Shown: in pieces, positions 9,062-18,359 of the stretch
Numbering within the stretch: position 1 is the first letter of the stretch
Layout of the letters: every line of letters starts with the position of its first letter
Assembly (NCBI GenBank): GCA_019636445.1
Contig: JAHBXO010000002.1
Location: 239,630 to 303,629 of the forward strand
Direction: 5' to 3'
Length of the DNA stretch: 64,000 nucleotides
Source of the DNA: Gemmataceae bacterium
GTDB taxonomy: Bacteria > Planctomycetota > Planctomycetia > Gemmatales > Gemmataceae
The notes under the pieces: generated by a model
Told to the model about the DNA's origin: nothing
Databases searched by the model: none
The model's input: only the letters and a program-made list of their open reading frames with translations
Made by a program: the position numbers and the translations under genes

Positions 9062-9262
9062 GGTTTTTTGCCCCGAATGGGGCAACGGGTTGTAGCCACG
9101 GGTGGAGCGCAGCGAAACCCGTGGAAACATCGGGACCCCGTCGCCCCGGAGGGGCGAAGGAACGTTCGCCTGCCCCTCCGGGGCAGTTCCAACCGGTTCG
9201 AGTGTCGAGTACCACGGGTTCCGCTTCGCTCCACCCGTGGCTACACACCGCGGCCCCTCCGG
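9062..9262. repeat. GC-rich inverted repeat pair
   Basis: A 31-base arm at 9094-9124 (AGCCACGGGTGGAGCGCAGC and on) returns inverted at 9212-9242 with two mismatches. Inside are a second pair of palindromes, GCCCCGGAGGGGC and GCCCCTCCGGGGC, and another GGCCCCTCCGGGGCC follows at about 9250-9264. This is a different repeat type from the one at 7976-8969. No gene seen. Confidence 0.75.
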
Positions 9263-9368
9263 GGCCAAGAACGGTCTCCACCGGGCACGGCGGTCCGACT
9301 CTTGCAAACAGGACGGCAAGTATTTTTTGGGAAGCGTATCACACACTCACACGCCCACACTTCCGGCT

Positions 9369-10373
9369 TCAATAATCCGTCGATTTGAACTCGAACGCGG
9401 CAAAGAACAGCACCACCGGCGCGAAGAGCGCGCTCGCGAGCGCCGACAACTCCGGCCGGAACAGGCCCTTCTTCTGCACCGCGTCCAACTCGGGCACCGG
9501 GGCCGCGAAGCCGGTGGCGCGCATCGAATCGTAGAAGATGCCGCCCAGGTCCAACGGCTTCGGCAGGATCCAGTAGATCGCATCCAACAGAACGCCCGAC
9601 ATCGCGCCGAGGCCTTCGACCGGCTGCGCGAGCAGGCGCAGGTGCGTGTAGTTCACCGTCCAGCAGAGCAGCCAGAAGAGCAGCGTGCCGAAGATGCAGA
9701 CGACGGTGCTGCGGCTGACGACGGCGAGGAACGCCGACACGGAATAGAAGATACCGAAGTTCAGGACGAGCAACGGCACGGCGAGCCAGTAAGTGCCGTT
9801 CCAGACGCCGGTCTTGAAGCCGAGGGCGAGCCAGGTGGCGCCGACGAAGATCGTGGCCTGCACGGCGACGAACAAGACGACGCCGAGATACTTGCCGAGC
9901 AGGATCGCCCAGCGCGGCGCGGGCTTCGCCAGCAGCACCGTGGACGACTGCGGTTCGAGGAACGTCGGCAGGAACCCGGCCGTCCAGAGCAGCGCGAGCA
10001 GCACGCCGGCGGTGTCGGCGAGGATCGCCGCGAGCCAGATCTGCACGTAGCGCACGGCGTCGTCCTTGTATCGCGCGATCGGCACCGTCATCAGCCCGAA
10101 GCCGAACGACACTTCCCCGGACACGACCTTCAACTTCTCCTTCTTGACCTTCTCCTCGCCGAGTTCCTTCGCCTGCGCGGGCGTGATGAACCCGCCCGCG
10201 TCGTAGTCCTTGCCGCTCGACGGCGTGTCGCCCGACACGGTCATGCTCAGGCAGAAGAGCGTGCAGACGACGGTGATGGCGAGCATCGCCCAAAAGAGTT
10301 TGGTCGCGACGGACTGTCGAAAGGTGTCCCGCACCATCCAGCGGAGCGTGCGGATCGCGAAGGCGAGGTTCAT
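9369..10373 (-). CDS. ABC-2-type transporter permease
   Basis: 334 residues with about six transmembrane helices: one near residue 27-48 (LFWAMLAITVVCTLFCLSM), a polar periplasmic loop of about 70 residues with a Lys-rich stretch, then five helices from about 135 to 325. It overlaps the ATPase gene by four bases (ATGA at 10370-10373), so the two proteins are made together and should form one exporter. The shape matches planctomycete ABC-2 permeases annotated next to multidrug- or gliding-type ATPases. Substrate unknown. It is the last gene of its operon; repeats follow. Confidence 0.85.
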   Translation of the reverse strand: MNLAFAIRTLRWMVRDTFRQSVATKLFWAMLAITVVCTLFCLSMTVSGDTPSSGKDYDAGGFITPAQAKELGEEKVKKEKLKVVSGEVSFGFGLMTVPIARYKDDAVRYVQIWLAAILADTAGVLLALLWTAGFLPTFLEPQSSTVLLAKPAPRWAILLGKYLGVVLFVAVQATIFVGATWLALGFKTGVWNGTYWLAVPLLVLNFGIFYSVSAFLAVVSRSTVVCIFGTLLFWLLCWTVNYTHLRLLAQPVEGLGAMSGVLLDAIYWILPKPLDLGGIFYDSMRATGFAAPVPELDAVQKKGLFRPELSALASALFAPVVLFFAAFEFKSTDY

Positions 10374-11113
10374 GCCGCGGCCCCCCGCTCGTACAGGTCT
10401 TGCAAGGCGGCCTCCAAGGGTCGATTCTGTTTCAGTTCGGCGATGATGCCCCGGAACGCGAGCGTTCCGCCGACGATCACCGCCGCCTCATCGCACAACT
10501 CCTCGACTTCGGGCAGCACGTGCGACACCAGCAGGACGGTCTTCCCGGCCGCCTTCATGCCGCGCACGACTTCCCGCAGCAACTTCCGACCCGTGAGGTC
10601 GAGGCCTTCGGTCGGTTCGTCGAGGATGAGCAGGTCCGGTTCGTTCAGAATCGCTTGCGCCAACCCGAGGCGCTGGACCATGCCCTTGCTGAAGCGGGCG
10701 ATGGTGTCGTGTCGGCGGTCGGCGAGGCCGACGCGTTCGAGCATCCGGTCGACTTTGCCCGGCAACTCCTCGGAGGATATCCCGGAGAGACCGCCGTAGA
10801 AGTGCAGCACCTCCGCGGCCGAGAGGTAGCGCGGGAAGGCGTGGTTCTCGTGCATGTAGCCGACGCGCCCGAGCGTACTCCGTTCCGAAATAGACTGGCC
10901 GAGCCGCTGGATGGTGCCGGCGGTCGGCTTCGTCAGCGAGAGCAGCATCTTCACGAGCGTGGTCTTGCCCGCGCGGTTCGGCCCGAGCAGCGCGAAGACG
11001 GACCCCTGCGGAATGGCAAGGCTGACGCCGCGCACGGCCGGGAGCTTCGTGCGCCCCAGCGCGCCGAGCGCGTAGTCCTTACGGACGTTTTCGAATCGAA
11101 CCGCGTCGTTCAT
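10370..11113 (-). CDS. ABC transporter ATP-binding protein
   Basis: 247 residues, complete. Walker A is GPNRAGKT at residues 44-51, with Arg where Gly is usual, though GxxxxGK(T/S) is kept. The signature loop is FSKGM (141-145), weaker than LSGGQ. Walker B LLILDEPT (161-168) carries the catalytic Glu, and the H-loop LLVSHV is near residue 190. Length and motifs match ATPases of ABC-2 exporters. Its gene overlaps the permease gene at 10370-10373, so it powers that permease. Start ATG 11113 is taken as first in frame; no strong ribosome site was seen. Confidence 0.92.
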   Translation of the reverse strand: MNDAVRFENVRKDYALGALGRTKLPAVRGVSLAIPQGSVFALLGPNRAGKTTLVKMLLSLTKPTAGTIQRLGQSISERSTLGRVGYMHENHAFPRYLSAAEVLHFYGGLSGISSEELPGKVDRMLERVGLADRRHDTIARFSKGMVQRLGLAQAILNEPDLLILDEPTEGLDLTGRKLLREVVRGMKAAGKTVLLVSHVLPEVEELCDEAAVIVGGTLAFRGIIAELKQNRPLEAALQDLYERGAAA

Positions 11114-11280
11114 GCGGGCAGTTTAGCTCATGAAGGGCCGAATGGGGAAAGACCGTTCGGCCCGGCATTGAATTCGGACGAATCGGTCCGCGGCAGAATC
11201 CGCTTCTCGGTTCGTAATCCGTCCATACCGTCCGATCGACGTAAGTCCTTACGGGGCATAGGCGCTTCCGGAAATTGGGT

Positions 11281-11320
11281 GTCTTTCCGCCGAAGGGTGG
11301 CGCGGTGTCGGCGGAAAGAC
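11281..11320 (-). terminator. Perfect 13-bp inverted repeat after the vWA pilus gene
   Basis: GTCTTTCCGCCGA at 11281-11293 returns inverted at 11308-11320 around a 14-base loop, 34 bases past the stop of the minus-strand gene 11354-14242. Placed as a terminator would be, but without a T-run. Confidence 0.45.
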
Positions 11321-11353
11321 ATCGGAGGACAGCGCGAGCGAATCCCAGCCGCA

Positions 11354-14242
11354 CTATTCCACCAGCGTCACCTGGACGCCGCTTTGGAGGATGCGCTCGA
11401 AGGTGTAGCGCAGGTTGTCGATGCGCGTCTGGAAGGGTCCGGTGATGATCTGGGTGGTCGGTAGCGGATCGGTGGGCCGTTCGGCCGTTTGGCCGTGGTG
11501 GGCCAGCGTGCCGAGGAATCCGAGGGCGGAGTTCTTGAAGGAACTGTTCGAGCTGAACAGGTCGCCGAAGGCGATGGGGTAGAGCCGCGCCGGGGCGTTG
11601 GGCAGCGAGTGGCCGCCTTGATCGGTTTCTCGAGCGTACTGGATGGCCACGTCGTAGGCGCGCTGGAGCACGTCCGGGTCGCCGTTGGGGCGCGTGGCAC
11701 CGGTGCCGTCGTGCGAGTAGGAGGTGTTCTCTCCCGATCCGCCGAGGAGGAAGTTCTGGTAGGCGTTCGGCACCCCGTCGGTCTCGAAGAGGACGAGCTT
11801 GGCCGCGCCGGGGCGCCCGGTGCCACCGGCGGCGGGGCGGCGGAGGGAGTTGAAGGCGAGCGCGAGGCCGGTGTTCGGATCGGTCTGGCCGTTGGCGTTC
11901 GGCAAGTTGCCGGCGAGCGCGGAGCCGAAGCCGGCGTTGAAGGGGCGCAACTCCGCCGCGGGGTTCGTCGGAAGTTGATTCAACAACGTGCGCGGGAAGA
12001 ACAGCGAGTTCCGCAGGGCGAGCCAGTCCTGGCCGACCGGCACGCGCGGGGCGGTGTAGTGCGGGTAGCCGAAGAACACGAGGCCGACGTGGTCGTTCGG
12101 GTGGTTGTTCTTGATGTCTTCGAGGGCCGACTGCACACCGACCTTGAGCTGCCAGTTCTGCGCTTCGTGCGCCGTGCCGGGCAGCCAGTTCTTCGCCGGG
12201 GCGCGCGTGGCGAGGAACGCGACCATCGTGGCCGGGCCGAACCAGAAGTGCATGCGCGGCCGGTTGGGGTTGTCCGAGTAGTTCAGGTACGGCAACGGGT
12301 TCGCCGGCATCGGTCCGCCGCCGTCGGGGTCGAACGCCGCCGTCGCGCCAATGGAAATCGTTTGCCCTTCCGGCCACGGGATCGGCTCGACGCCAGCGAG
12401 CGTGTAGCGCGGATCGTAGGTCGACGTGTTCGCGGTGTAGCCCAGCACGAAGTCGATGTAGTGCCGCCAAAAGCGCTGGTCCGGGTCGGTGGCCGCGTCG
12501 TCCACATGCTCCGGGATCGCGGCGTAATACAGCACGCGACCGGCTCGCAGGTTCGGCGGCAGCACCTGCGGCCCGGTCTTTAGCCACGCGAGCACGGCGC
12601 GATAGTTGATGCGGTAGTTCCGGTTCGTTCCCGTTCCCGCATCACGCAGGACATGGCCGACCGACGAGCGTAGCAGCGCCTGGTTGACGTTTTGCGTCCC
12701 GCTCGCGATCGCGTCGTTGTCAATCTGCGGATCGAAGTGCAGGTAGTTCGCCGGCGCACCGGTGTCGGGGCCGTTTCCGCGCAGGAAGAACCGTCGGCGC
12801 CAGTCGGCGATCCAGTTGCCAGCCGTGTCTTTCACGGGATTCGTCGCCAGCGGCAGGTCGGGTCGCACGGTACCGCTGCCGCCGCCCCAGCGCGGGTCGG
12901 GTGGCCATTGGAAGAAGGTCTTCCCCCAGTAGCCCGGCCCCATCGAGTAGCCGAGGAACGGCGCGGCGTTCAGCGTCGAGAAGGCGAAACCGTTGGCGCG
13001 ATACGCGGCCACGTCCAGGTCGTAGCCGTGGCGTTCCCAGCCGTCGTCGCGATAGTTCGACCAGTCGGTGCCGCCTTCGGTGCGGTTGCCGTTGGCGAGC
13101 GCCGGCCGCGTGGTGGGGATGGCGCGCGGCGTCGCCGATGCCAGCAGAAGGTCGGCGGCGTGCCGGGCAACGCCTGACGTACCACCGATGCGCGGATGGC
13201 GGTCGCCGAGATACGGCACCGGGTCGTTCGACTGCTCCGCGAAGTTCGGCGGAGCCGGCACCGGTTCGCTCGCGGAATACCCGCTCCAGTCATACGTCGG
13301 CGGAATGTATGCGAACGGGTTCCCCGGCGACACGACCGGCGGGTCCCAACGCTGGAATGCATTTCGCAGCGCGTCGGCCGAGGTCACGGCACCGGTCGGT
13401 GCGTACAGGAAATCGCGCACGAGCGGCGGACCGGAGGGGGTCTCGATCGTGTGATTGTTCGGGGCGAAGACTTCGCCTGTTCCGCCGATAAACGGTGCGG
13501 TGGTACGGAGCGGATGCGGCCGGTTCGCGGGGCTGGGGTTCAGCACGAGCGACTTGTTCGGGTTTGTGGTCTGGTAGGACACATATCGGGAGTAGTGCCC
13601 GTACCGGGGATGGTTCGGGTCGGGATTGAGCAGGCCATGGACGGCATCATTCGAGCCGGCGGTACCGGGTTCCCAGTGGGTCCAACTGGAGAACTGCATC
13701 GAACCGGAAAGGTCGAGCACCAGAGCGACATCGCGCGGTCGGTGAGCGGCGACGGCGCGGGCGGCGGTCGGAAGAGTGGCGATGCCGAGGACGTGTGCGA
13801 AATACGCCGGCTGTTCGCCGTTGACTTCGACCTCGATCGCGGTCCAGGATTTGCCGGTGGGCTTGGAGGAGGGGAAGTACGATCCGAATCGCTCGGTCGC
13901 GGGGTCGAAGTCGTAGAGGCCGGCGCGGGCGACGCGGACGCGCGCGGCTGTGAAACGGTCGTTCAGGAACTGATTCATCGCAACGACGGTGCGGGCATTC
14001 GCCTCGGCGTCGCCGCGACGGTTGTCGTAAACCGTCGGGTCGCTCCCAGTCGGATATCGATTATCCAGCATCCGCGCCCCGGCGAGCGCGGCGGCGTCCG
14101 CGGCGTTCTGACACTGGCTTCGCGCCACCAGCAACATGCCGATGTCGATCGCGAGTGCTACGAAGGTGAACAACACCACGCAGCAGACTGCGAGCATCGG
14201 TACGATCGTGCCGGCACGCCCGGCGCGAGATTGCATCGTCAT
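11354..14242 (-). CDS. Large TadG/TadE-like pilus assembly protein with vWA domain
   Basis: 962 residues. The N-terminus has a basic stretch (MQSRAGRAG), then one hydrophobic helix (IVPMLAVCCVVLFTFVALAID). ARSQCQNAADAAALAGARML follows directly and is the diagnostic start of TadG/TadE-type pseudopilin-like proteins. A von Willebrand A domain begins near residue 170 with VALVLDLSGSMQFSS, whose DxSGS motif binds the MIDAS metal. The domain is interrupted by a very long insertion of about 450 residues rich in Pro, Asn, Gly and aromatic residues before the vWA-like C-terminal part (DHVGLVFFGY, LVLFETDGVPNA, IAFGDLF). Anchored in the cytoplasmic membrane and facing out, it probably helps Tad pilus assembly or adhesion. 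No other tad genes adjoin it. Confidence 0.85.
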   Translation of the reverse strand: MTMQSRAGRAGTIVPMLAVCCVVLFTFVALAIDIGMLLVARSQCQNAADAAALAGARMLDNRYPTGSDPTVYDNRRGDAEANARTVVAMNQFLNDRFTAARVRVARAGLYDFDPATERFGSYFPSSKPTGKSWTAIEVEVNGEQPAYFAHVLGIATLPTAARAVAAHRPRDVALVLDLSGSMQFSSWTHWEPGTAGSNDAVHGLLNPDPNHPRYGHYSRYVSYQTTNPNKSLVLNPSPANRPHPLRTTAPFIGGTGEVFAPNNHTIETPSGPPLVRDFLYAPTGAVTSADALRNAFQRWDPPVVSPGNPFAYIPPTYDWSGYSASEPVPAPPNFAEQSNDPVPYLGDRHPRIGGTSGVARHAADLLLASATPRAIPTTRPALANGNRTEGGTDWSNYRDDGWERHGYDLDVAAYRANGFAFSTLNAAPFLGYSMGPGYWGKTFFQWPPDPRWGGGSGTVRPDLPLATNPVKDTAGNWIADWRRRFFLRGNGPDTGAPANYLHFDPQIDNDAIASGTQNVNQALLRSSVGHVLRDAGTGTNRNYRINYRAVLAWLKTGPQVLPPNLRAGRVLYYAAIPEHVDDAATDPDQRFWRHYIDFVLGYTANTSTYDPRYTLAGVEPIPWPEGQTISIGATAAFDPDGGGPMPANPLPYLNYSDNPNRPRMHFWFGPATMVAFLATRAPAKNWLPGTAHEAQNWQLKVGVQSALEDIKNNHPNDHVGLVFFGYPHYTAPRVPVGQDWLALRNSLFFPRTLLNQLPTNPAAELRPFNAGFGSALAGNLPNANGQTDPNTGLALAFNSLRRPAAGGTGRPGAAKLVLFETDGVPNAYQNFLLGGSGENTSYSHDGTGATRPNGDPDVLQRAYDVAIQYARETDQGGHSLPNAPARLYPIAFGDLFSSNSSFKNSALGFLGTLAHHGQTAERPTDPLPTTQIITGPFQTRIDNLRYTFERILQSGVQVTLVE

Positions 14243-14448
14243 GGCGGGAGGCTCGAGAAGGAACCGCTACTGTTCCCCTAGTTCAACCCGCCTTCCCGCG
14301 CGGCAAAGTCCCGCCAAACTCCCTCCCCTTCGCGATCCGATTGCCCGCACCGTTCCCCCGACCGCCCTAACCGCTCCGCTGACTATTTTCGCTACCGTGC
14401 ATACGTTGATTGCCATCCCTCTCATCCGTACCGTCCCGCGAGAGCTCC
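14243..14448. promoter_or_regulatory. Divergent intergenic region between vWA and nucleoside transporter genes
   Basis: 206 bases between two divergent genes, so promoters for both must lie here. An AT-richer patch around 14380-14420 (GACTATTTTCGCTACCGTGC) may hold one of them. No clear boxes, operator or hairpin seen. Confidence 0.3.
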
Positions 14449-15789
14449 ATGTCGCCCCGCATCCCGATCGCGCTCGGCCTCGGAGCCGTGCTCGCCTTCG
14501 TCACGTTCGCCCCGGACGCCCTCGACGCCCGGACGCGAGCGATCCTCGGCGTGCCGTTCTTTCTTGGCGTCGCCATGTTCTTCTCGTCGAACTTGCGTGC
14601 CATCAACTGGCGCACGGTCGGCGCGGGTTTCCTGCTGCAAGTCGTTCTGGCCGCGCTCATCCTTCAGAACAACGCTGTCTATGAAGGGTTCCGCGCCGTC
14701 AGCGAAGCGATCCAGAAGTTCATCGACTTCACCGACGAGGGCGCGAAGTTCGTCTTCGGCAGCCTCGCGGACGGTTCCAAACCCACCGGTTTCATCTTCG
14801 CTTTCAAGGCCCTGCCGGCGGTCATCTTCGTGTCGTCGTTTTTCACCGTGCTTTATTACCTCGGCGTTTTGCAATTCATCGTCACGGTCTTCGCCAAGCT
14901 GATGGTGAAGGTGATGGGCACCAGCGGAGCGGAAACGCTCTCCGGCGTCGCCAACGTCTTCATGGGGCAGACCGAGGCACCGCTGATCGTGAAGCCCTAC
15001 GTCGCCCGCATGACCAAATCCGAACTGCTCGCACTCATGGTCGGTGGCATGGCCACCATCTCCGGCGGCGTCATGGTCGCCTACGTTGGCATGCTAAACA
15101 GCATCGGCATGGCGGAGCAGGCCACCGCCATCCTCGCCACCAGCGTCATGGCGGCGCCGTGCGGTCTCTACATCGCCAAGATCCTCCTTCCCGAAACCGA
15201 AACGCCGGAGACCCGCGGCGTCGTGAAGACCCCCGTCGAGCGTGTCCACGCGAACGTCTTCGACGCCGCCGCCGACGGTGCCGGCGAAGGGATGAAGCTC
15301 GTCCTCAACATCGCCGCAATGCTGATCGCCTTCATTGCCTTCATCGCCCTGTTCAACCACCTGCTCGGCAAACTGGACGGATCGCTCGGGCTGCAGGTCT
15401 ACTTCGGCTGGAACGCGCCCCTCTCACTGCAAATGATCTTCGCATGGCTTTTCTCCCCGATCGCCAGCCTCATGGGCGTGCCGGGCGCGGACGTCTCCAA
15501 GGTTGGCGAACTGCTCGGCACCAAACTCGTCCTCAACGAGTTCGTCGCCTACACCGTGCTCTCCGAGAAGTTCAAGGGTACGATGGACCCACGCTCCGTC
15601 GCCCTCGCGGCCTACGCCCTGACCGGGTTCGCCAACTTCGCGTCCATAGGCATCCAACTCGGCGGCATCGGCGCGATGGCGCCCGAACGCCGCGGCGATC
15701 TCGCTCGCCTCGGCATGAAGGCCCTGCTCGGCGGATTCCTCGCCACGGTCGTCAACGCCGCCGTTGCCGGCGTGCTAATGAGTCCCTGA
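14449..15789 (+). CDS. NupC-family concentrative nucleoside transporter
   Basis: 446 residues from ATG 14449. A TTG 39 bases upstream is in frame but unsupported. About ten hydrophobic segments. The family fingerprints are present: FVSSFFTVLYYLGVLQFIV, then GTSGAETLSGVANVFMGQTEAPL (the GxxxxE-x-NxFxGQTEAP core that forms the nucleoside/Na+ site) and MTKSELLALMVGGMATISG. The end carries NEFVAYTVLSE and ALTGFANFASIGIQLGGIG, also characteristic. The family moves nucleosides into the cell with Na+ or H+. It stands alone, 62 bases before pheT on the same strand. Length is close to the bacterial CNT norm of about 400. Confidence 0.93.
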   Translation: MSPRIPIALGLGAVLAFVTFAPDALDARTRAILGVPFFLGVAMFFSSNLRAINWRTVGAGFLLQVVLAALILQNNAVYEGFRAVSEAIQKFIDFTDEGAKFVFGSLADGSKPTGFIFAFKALPAVIFVSSFFTVLYYLGVLQFIVTVFAKLMVKVMGTSGAETLSGVANVFMGQTEAPLIVKPYVARMTKSELLALMVGGMATISGGVMVAYVGMLNSIGMAEQATAILATSVMAAPCGLYIAKILLPETETPETRGVVKTPVERVHANVFDAAADGAGEGMKLVLNIAAMLIAFIAFIALFNHLLGKLDGSLGLQVYFGWNAPLSLQMIFAWLFSPIASLMGVPGADVSKVGELLGTKLVLNEFVAYTVLSEKFKGTMDPRSVALAAYALTGFANFASIGIQLGGIGAMAPERRGDLARLGMKALLGGFLATVVNAAVAGVLMSP

Positions 15790-15851
15790 GCCTCACCACA
15801 CCGGCGCACGCTCCATAGCATGTACGAAATCGAAGTGCCAAGGAACCGAAG

Positions 15852-18359
15852 ATGCTCGTGCCTCTCGCGTGGCTCAAAGACTACGTCGATCTGCCCACCA
15901 ACCCCGCCGAACTCGTCGAGCGGCTCACCTTGGCCGGCCTCGAATCGGCGGGTGTGTTCGTCTACGGTCTGCCCGTGCCTGACGGCCTTCGCGTGAAGCC
16001 GGAGAACGCCGGCCTCCCCTGGGATCGCGATAAAGTCATCGTCGCGCAAGTCCAGAAGATCGAAAAACACCCCGACGCCGACAAGCTGAAACTCGTCACC
16101 GTCGGCTACGGTGCCGCCGCTCCCAAGACCGTCGTCACCGGCGCACCCAACATCGCGCCCGGCGAAAGTGGCATGAAGGTCGTTCTTGGCCTCAAAGGCT
16201 CACGCTACTTCTACACCGACAAGGACGGCAAGAAAACGGTCTTCACGCTCGAGCCGAAGAAACTCCGCGGCATCGACAACGATGCGATGTGCATGTCGAA
16301 CTTCGAACTCGGCATCGCAGAGGACCACGACGGCATCATCATCCTCGACGACGCCGACCCCGCCCCCGGCACACCGCTCCAGGATCTGCTCGGCGACATC
16401 GTCGTCGAACTCGACGTGCTGCCGAACATGGCCCGCTGCCTCTCGCTGCTCGGCGTCGCCCGCGAAGTCGCCGCCCTCACGGGCGCGACCGTGCGCGAGC
16501 CGGACCTGTCCGTGCCGACGGTTGACGGGCCGGCAGCCGTCAAGGTCGAGATCGAGAACCCGACACTCTGCGCCCGCTACTCCGCCACCATCATCCGTGA
16601 CGTGACCATCGGCCCGGCCCCCCGCTGGCTCGGCTCGCGCCTCCGCTACGCCGGTATGCGGCCGATCAGCAACGCCGTCGACATCACGAACTACGTCATG
16701 CTCGAGTACGGCCAGCCGCTGCACGCGTTTGACTACGATGCGTTGGTGAAGCGAGCCGGCGGCAAAACACCGACGATCATCGTGCGATCGGCGAAGCCGG
16801 GCGAGACGCTCAAGACGCTCGACGGCCAGGACCGCGAACTTTCGCCGGACGATCTCGTCATTGCCGATACCGTCGGTGCGATTGCCCTCGCCGGCGTGAT
16901 GGGCGGCCTCGAAACCGAAGTGACTGCGGCAACCAAAAACATTCTTCTCGAATCGGCCAGCTTCGATTTCGTTTCCGTCCGCAAGACGGCGCGCAAGTTC
17001 AACCTCTTCAGCGAGGCGAGTACGCGGTTCAGCAAGGGCGTGCATCCCGAAGTCGTCGGACCCGCGGCGCGGCGCGCGGCTCAACTCTTCCAGCGTCATG
17101 CCGGCGGGCAGGTCCTCGCGGATGTCGTGGACAACTACCCCGCGCCGATTCCGCCACGCGTCATTGAGCTGAACAAGACCGAGATCCACCGCGTCCTCGG
17201 CTTCGAACTACCCGGCGAGGAAATCGAGCGAGTTCTGACGGCGTTGCAGTTCCGCGTCGAGCCGACGCTCTGGGGCTGGACCGTGACCGTCCCACCGACG
17301 CGGCTGGACATCCAGGCCGGTGCGGCCGATCTGATCGAGGAATTGGCGCGGGTGAGCGGGTATGACAAATTGCCGGAATCGCGACTCGCTCAGGAGATGC
17401 CCGCGCCGATTGGCAATCGGACACTCGAACTCGAAGACCGCGTCCGCGATGTCCTTGTCGAACTCGGCCTGTTCGAGGCGATCACCTATTCGCTGTCCTC
17501 GCCGGAGCCCGAAGCGAAGTTGGGGATCGACGGCGAGTCGGTGGTCCTGAAGAACCCGATCTCGCCGGAGCGGTCGACGATGCGGCGGACGCTGCTGCCG
17601 GGTCTACTTGCCGTCGCGAGGCAGAACCTCGAATCGACCGACCGTGTCGCGTTCTTCGAACTCGGCCCGGTTTTCTTGCCGAAGGCCAACGCCCTGCCCG
17701 ACGAACCGACGCGGCTGGCGATCGTGATGACGGGTCCGCTGGCGGGGTCCGCGTGGGACCGACCGAGCGAGGGCGTGCCCCGCGCCGATTTTTTCGATCT
17801 GAAAGGCGTGGTCGAGCAACTCGTGGCCGACCTGCACCTGTCGAAGCCGTCGTATCGCAACATCGCGACGGTGCCGTATCTCCATCCGGGCCGGGCGGCG
17901 GAACTGCTGATCGCGGGCGAAGTCGTCGGCCGATTCGGTGAGTTGCACCCGAAGGCCGCGAAGGCGTTCGACTTCAAGGACCGCGCCGTTCTGGTGGCCG
18001 AGTTGCACATGGACGCGATGCTGGCGCGCGTGCCGGAACGATACGCTTATCGACCGTTCTCGACGTTCCCGCCGGCGAAGCGAGACCTCGCGGTCGTGGT
18101 CGAAACCGACGTATCCGCCGAGACGGTGGCCTCAGAGTTGCGTGCGGCCGGGGGCGAACTCCTGGCCGGCGTCAAACTCTTTGACGTCTACACCGGGCCG
18201 AACATCCCCGCCGGCACGAAATCGCTCGCGTTCGCCCTCGCGTACCAGGCTCCTGACCGCACGCTCGGTGAGAAGGAAATCCAGAAAGCGCACGAGAAGG
18301 TCGAGAATCGCCTCAAACATGTCCTCAAGGCCCGGATTCGCGGGAAGGACCTGGCGTGA
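15852..18359 (+). CDS. pheT: Phenylalanine-tRNA ligase beta subunit
   Basis: 835 residues, standard length. Domains in order: N-terminal MLVPLAWLKDYVDLP; EMAP-like tRNA-binding domain at about 50-165 (VIVAQVQKIEKHPDADKLKL); B3/B4 editing region (MRPISNAVDITNYVMLEYGQ, LHAFDYD); B5 domain after residue 430 (IHRVLGFELPGEEIERVL); catalytic-like core; C-terminal FDX-ACB anticodon-binding domain (about 740-835, FPPAKRDLAVVVE). The enzyme charges tRNA-Phe as an alpha2-beta2 tetramer with PheS. pheS is not next to it, unlike in many bacteria; it must be elsewhere. ATG 15852 is well placed. The stop overlaps the GTG of nuoN by four bases, an unusual pairing. Confidence 0.97.
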   Translation: MLVPLAWLKDYVDLPTNPAELVERLTLAGLESAGVFVYGLPVPDGLRVKPENAGLPWDRDKVIVAQVQKIEKHPDADKLKLVTVGYGAAAPKTVVTGAPNIAPGESGMKVVLGLKGSRYFYTDKDGKKTVFTLEPKKLRGIDNDAMCMSNFELGIAEDHDGIIILDDADPAPGTPLQDLLGDIVVELDVLPNMARCLSLLGVAREVAALTGATVREPDLSVPTVDGPAAVKVEIENPTLCARYSATIIRDVTIGPAPRWLGSRLRYAGMRPISNAVDITNYVMLEYGQPLHAFDYDALVKRAGGKTPTIIVRSAKPGETLKTLDGQDRELSPDDLVIADTVGAIALAGVMGGLETEVTAATKNILLESASFDFVSVRKTARKFNLFSEASTRFSKGVHPEVVGPAARRAAQLFQRHAGGQVLADVVDNYPAPIPPRVIELNKTEIHRVLGFELPGEEIERVLTALQFRVEPTLWGWTVTVPPTRLDIQAGAADLIEELARVSGYDKLPESRLAQEMPAPIGNRTLELEDRVRDVLVELGLFEAITYSLSSPEPEAKLGIDGESVVLKNPISPERSTMRRTLLPGLLAVARQNLESTDRVAFFELGPVFLPKANALPDEPTRLAIVMTGPLAGSAWDRPSEGVPRADFFDLKGVVEQLVADLHLSKPSYRNIATVPYLHPGRAAELLIAGEVVGRFGELHPKAAKAFDFKDRAVLVAELHMDAMLARVPERYAYRPFSTFPPAKRDLAVVVETDVSAETVASELRAAGGELLAGVKLFDVYTGPNIPAGTKSLAFALAYQAPDRTLGEKEIQKAHEKVENRLKHVLKARIRGKDLA

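Noticed and set aside
9102..10799. Long open frame on the plus strand (565 codons) across the ABC permease gene
   Set aside because: Antisense to a clear permease and begins in a repeat; composition is Arg/Glu/His-rich without domains.
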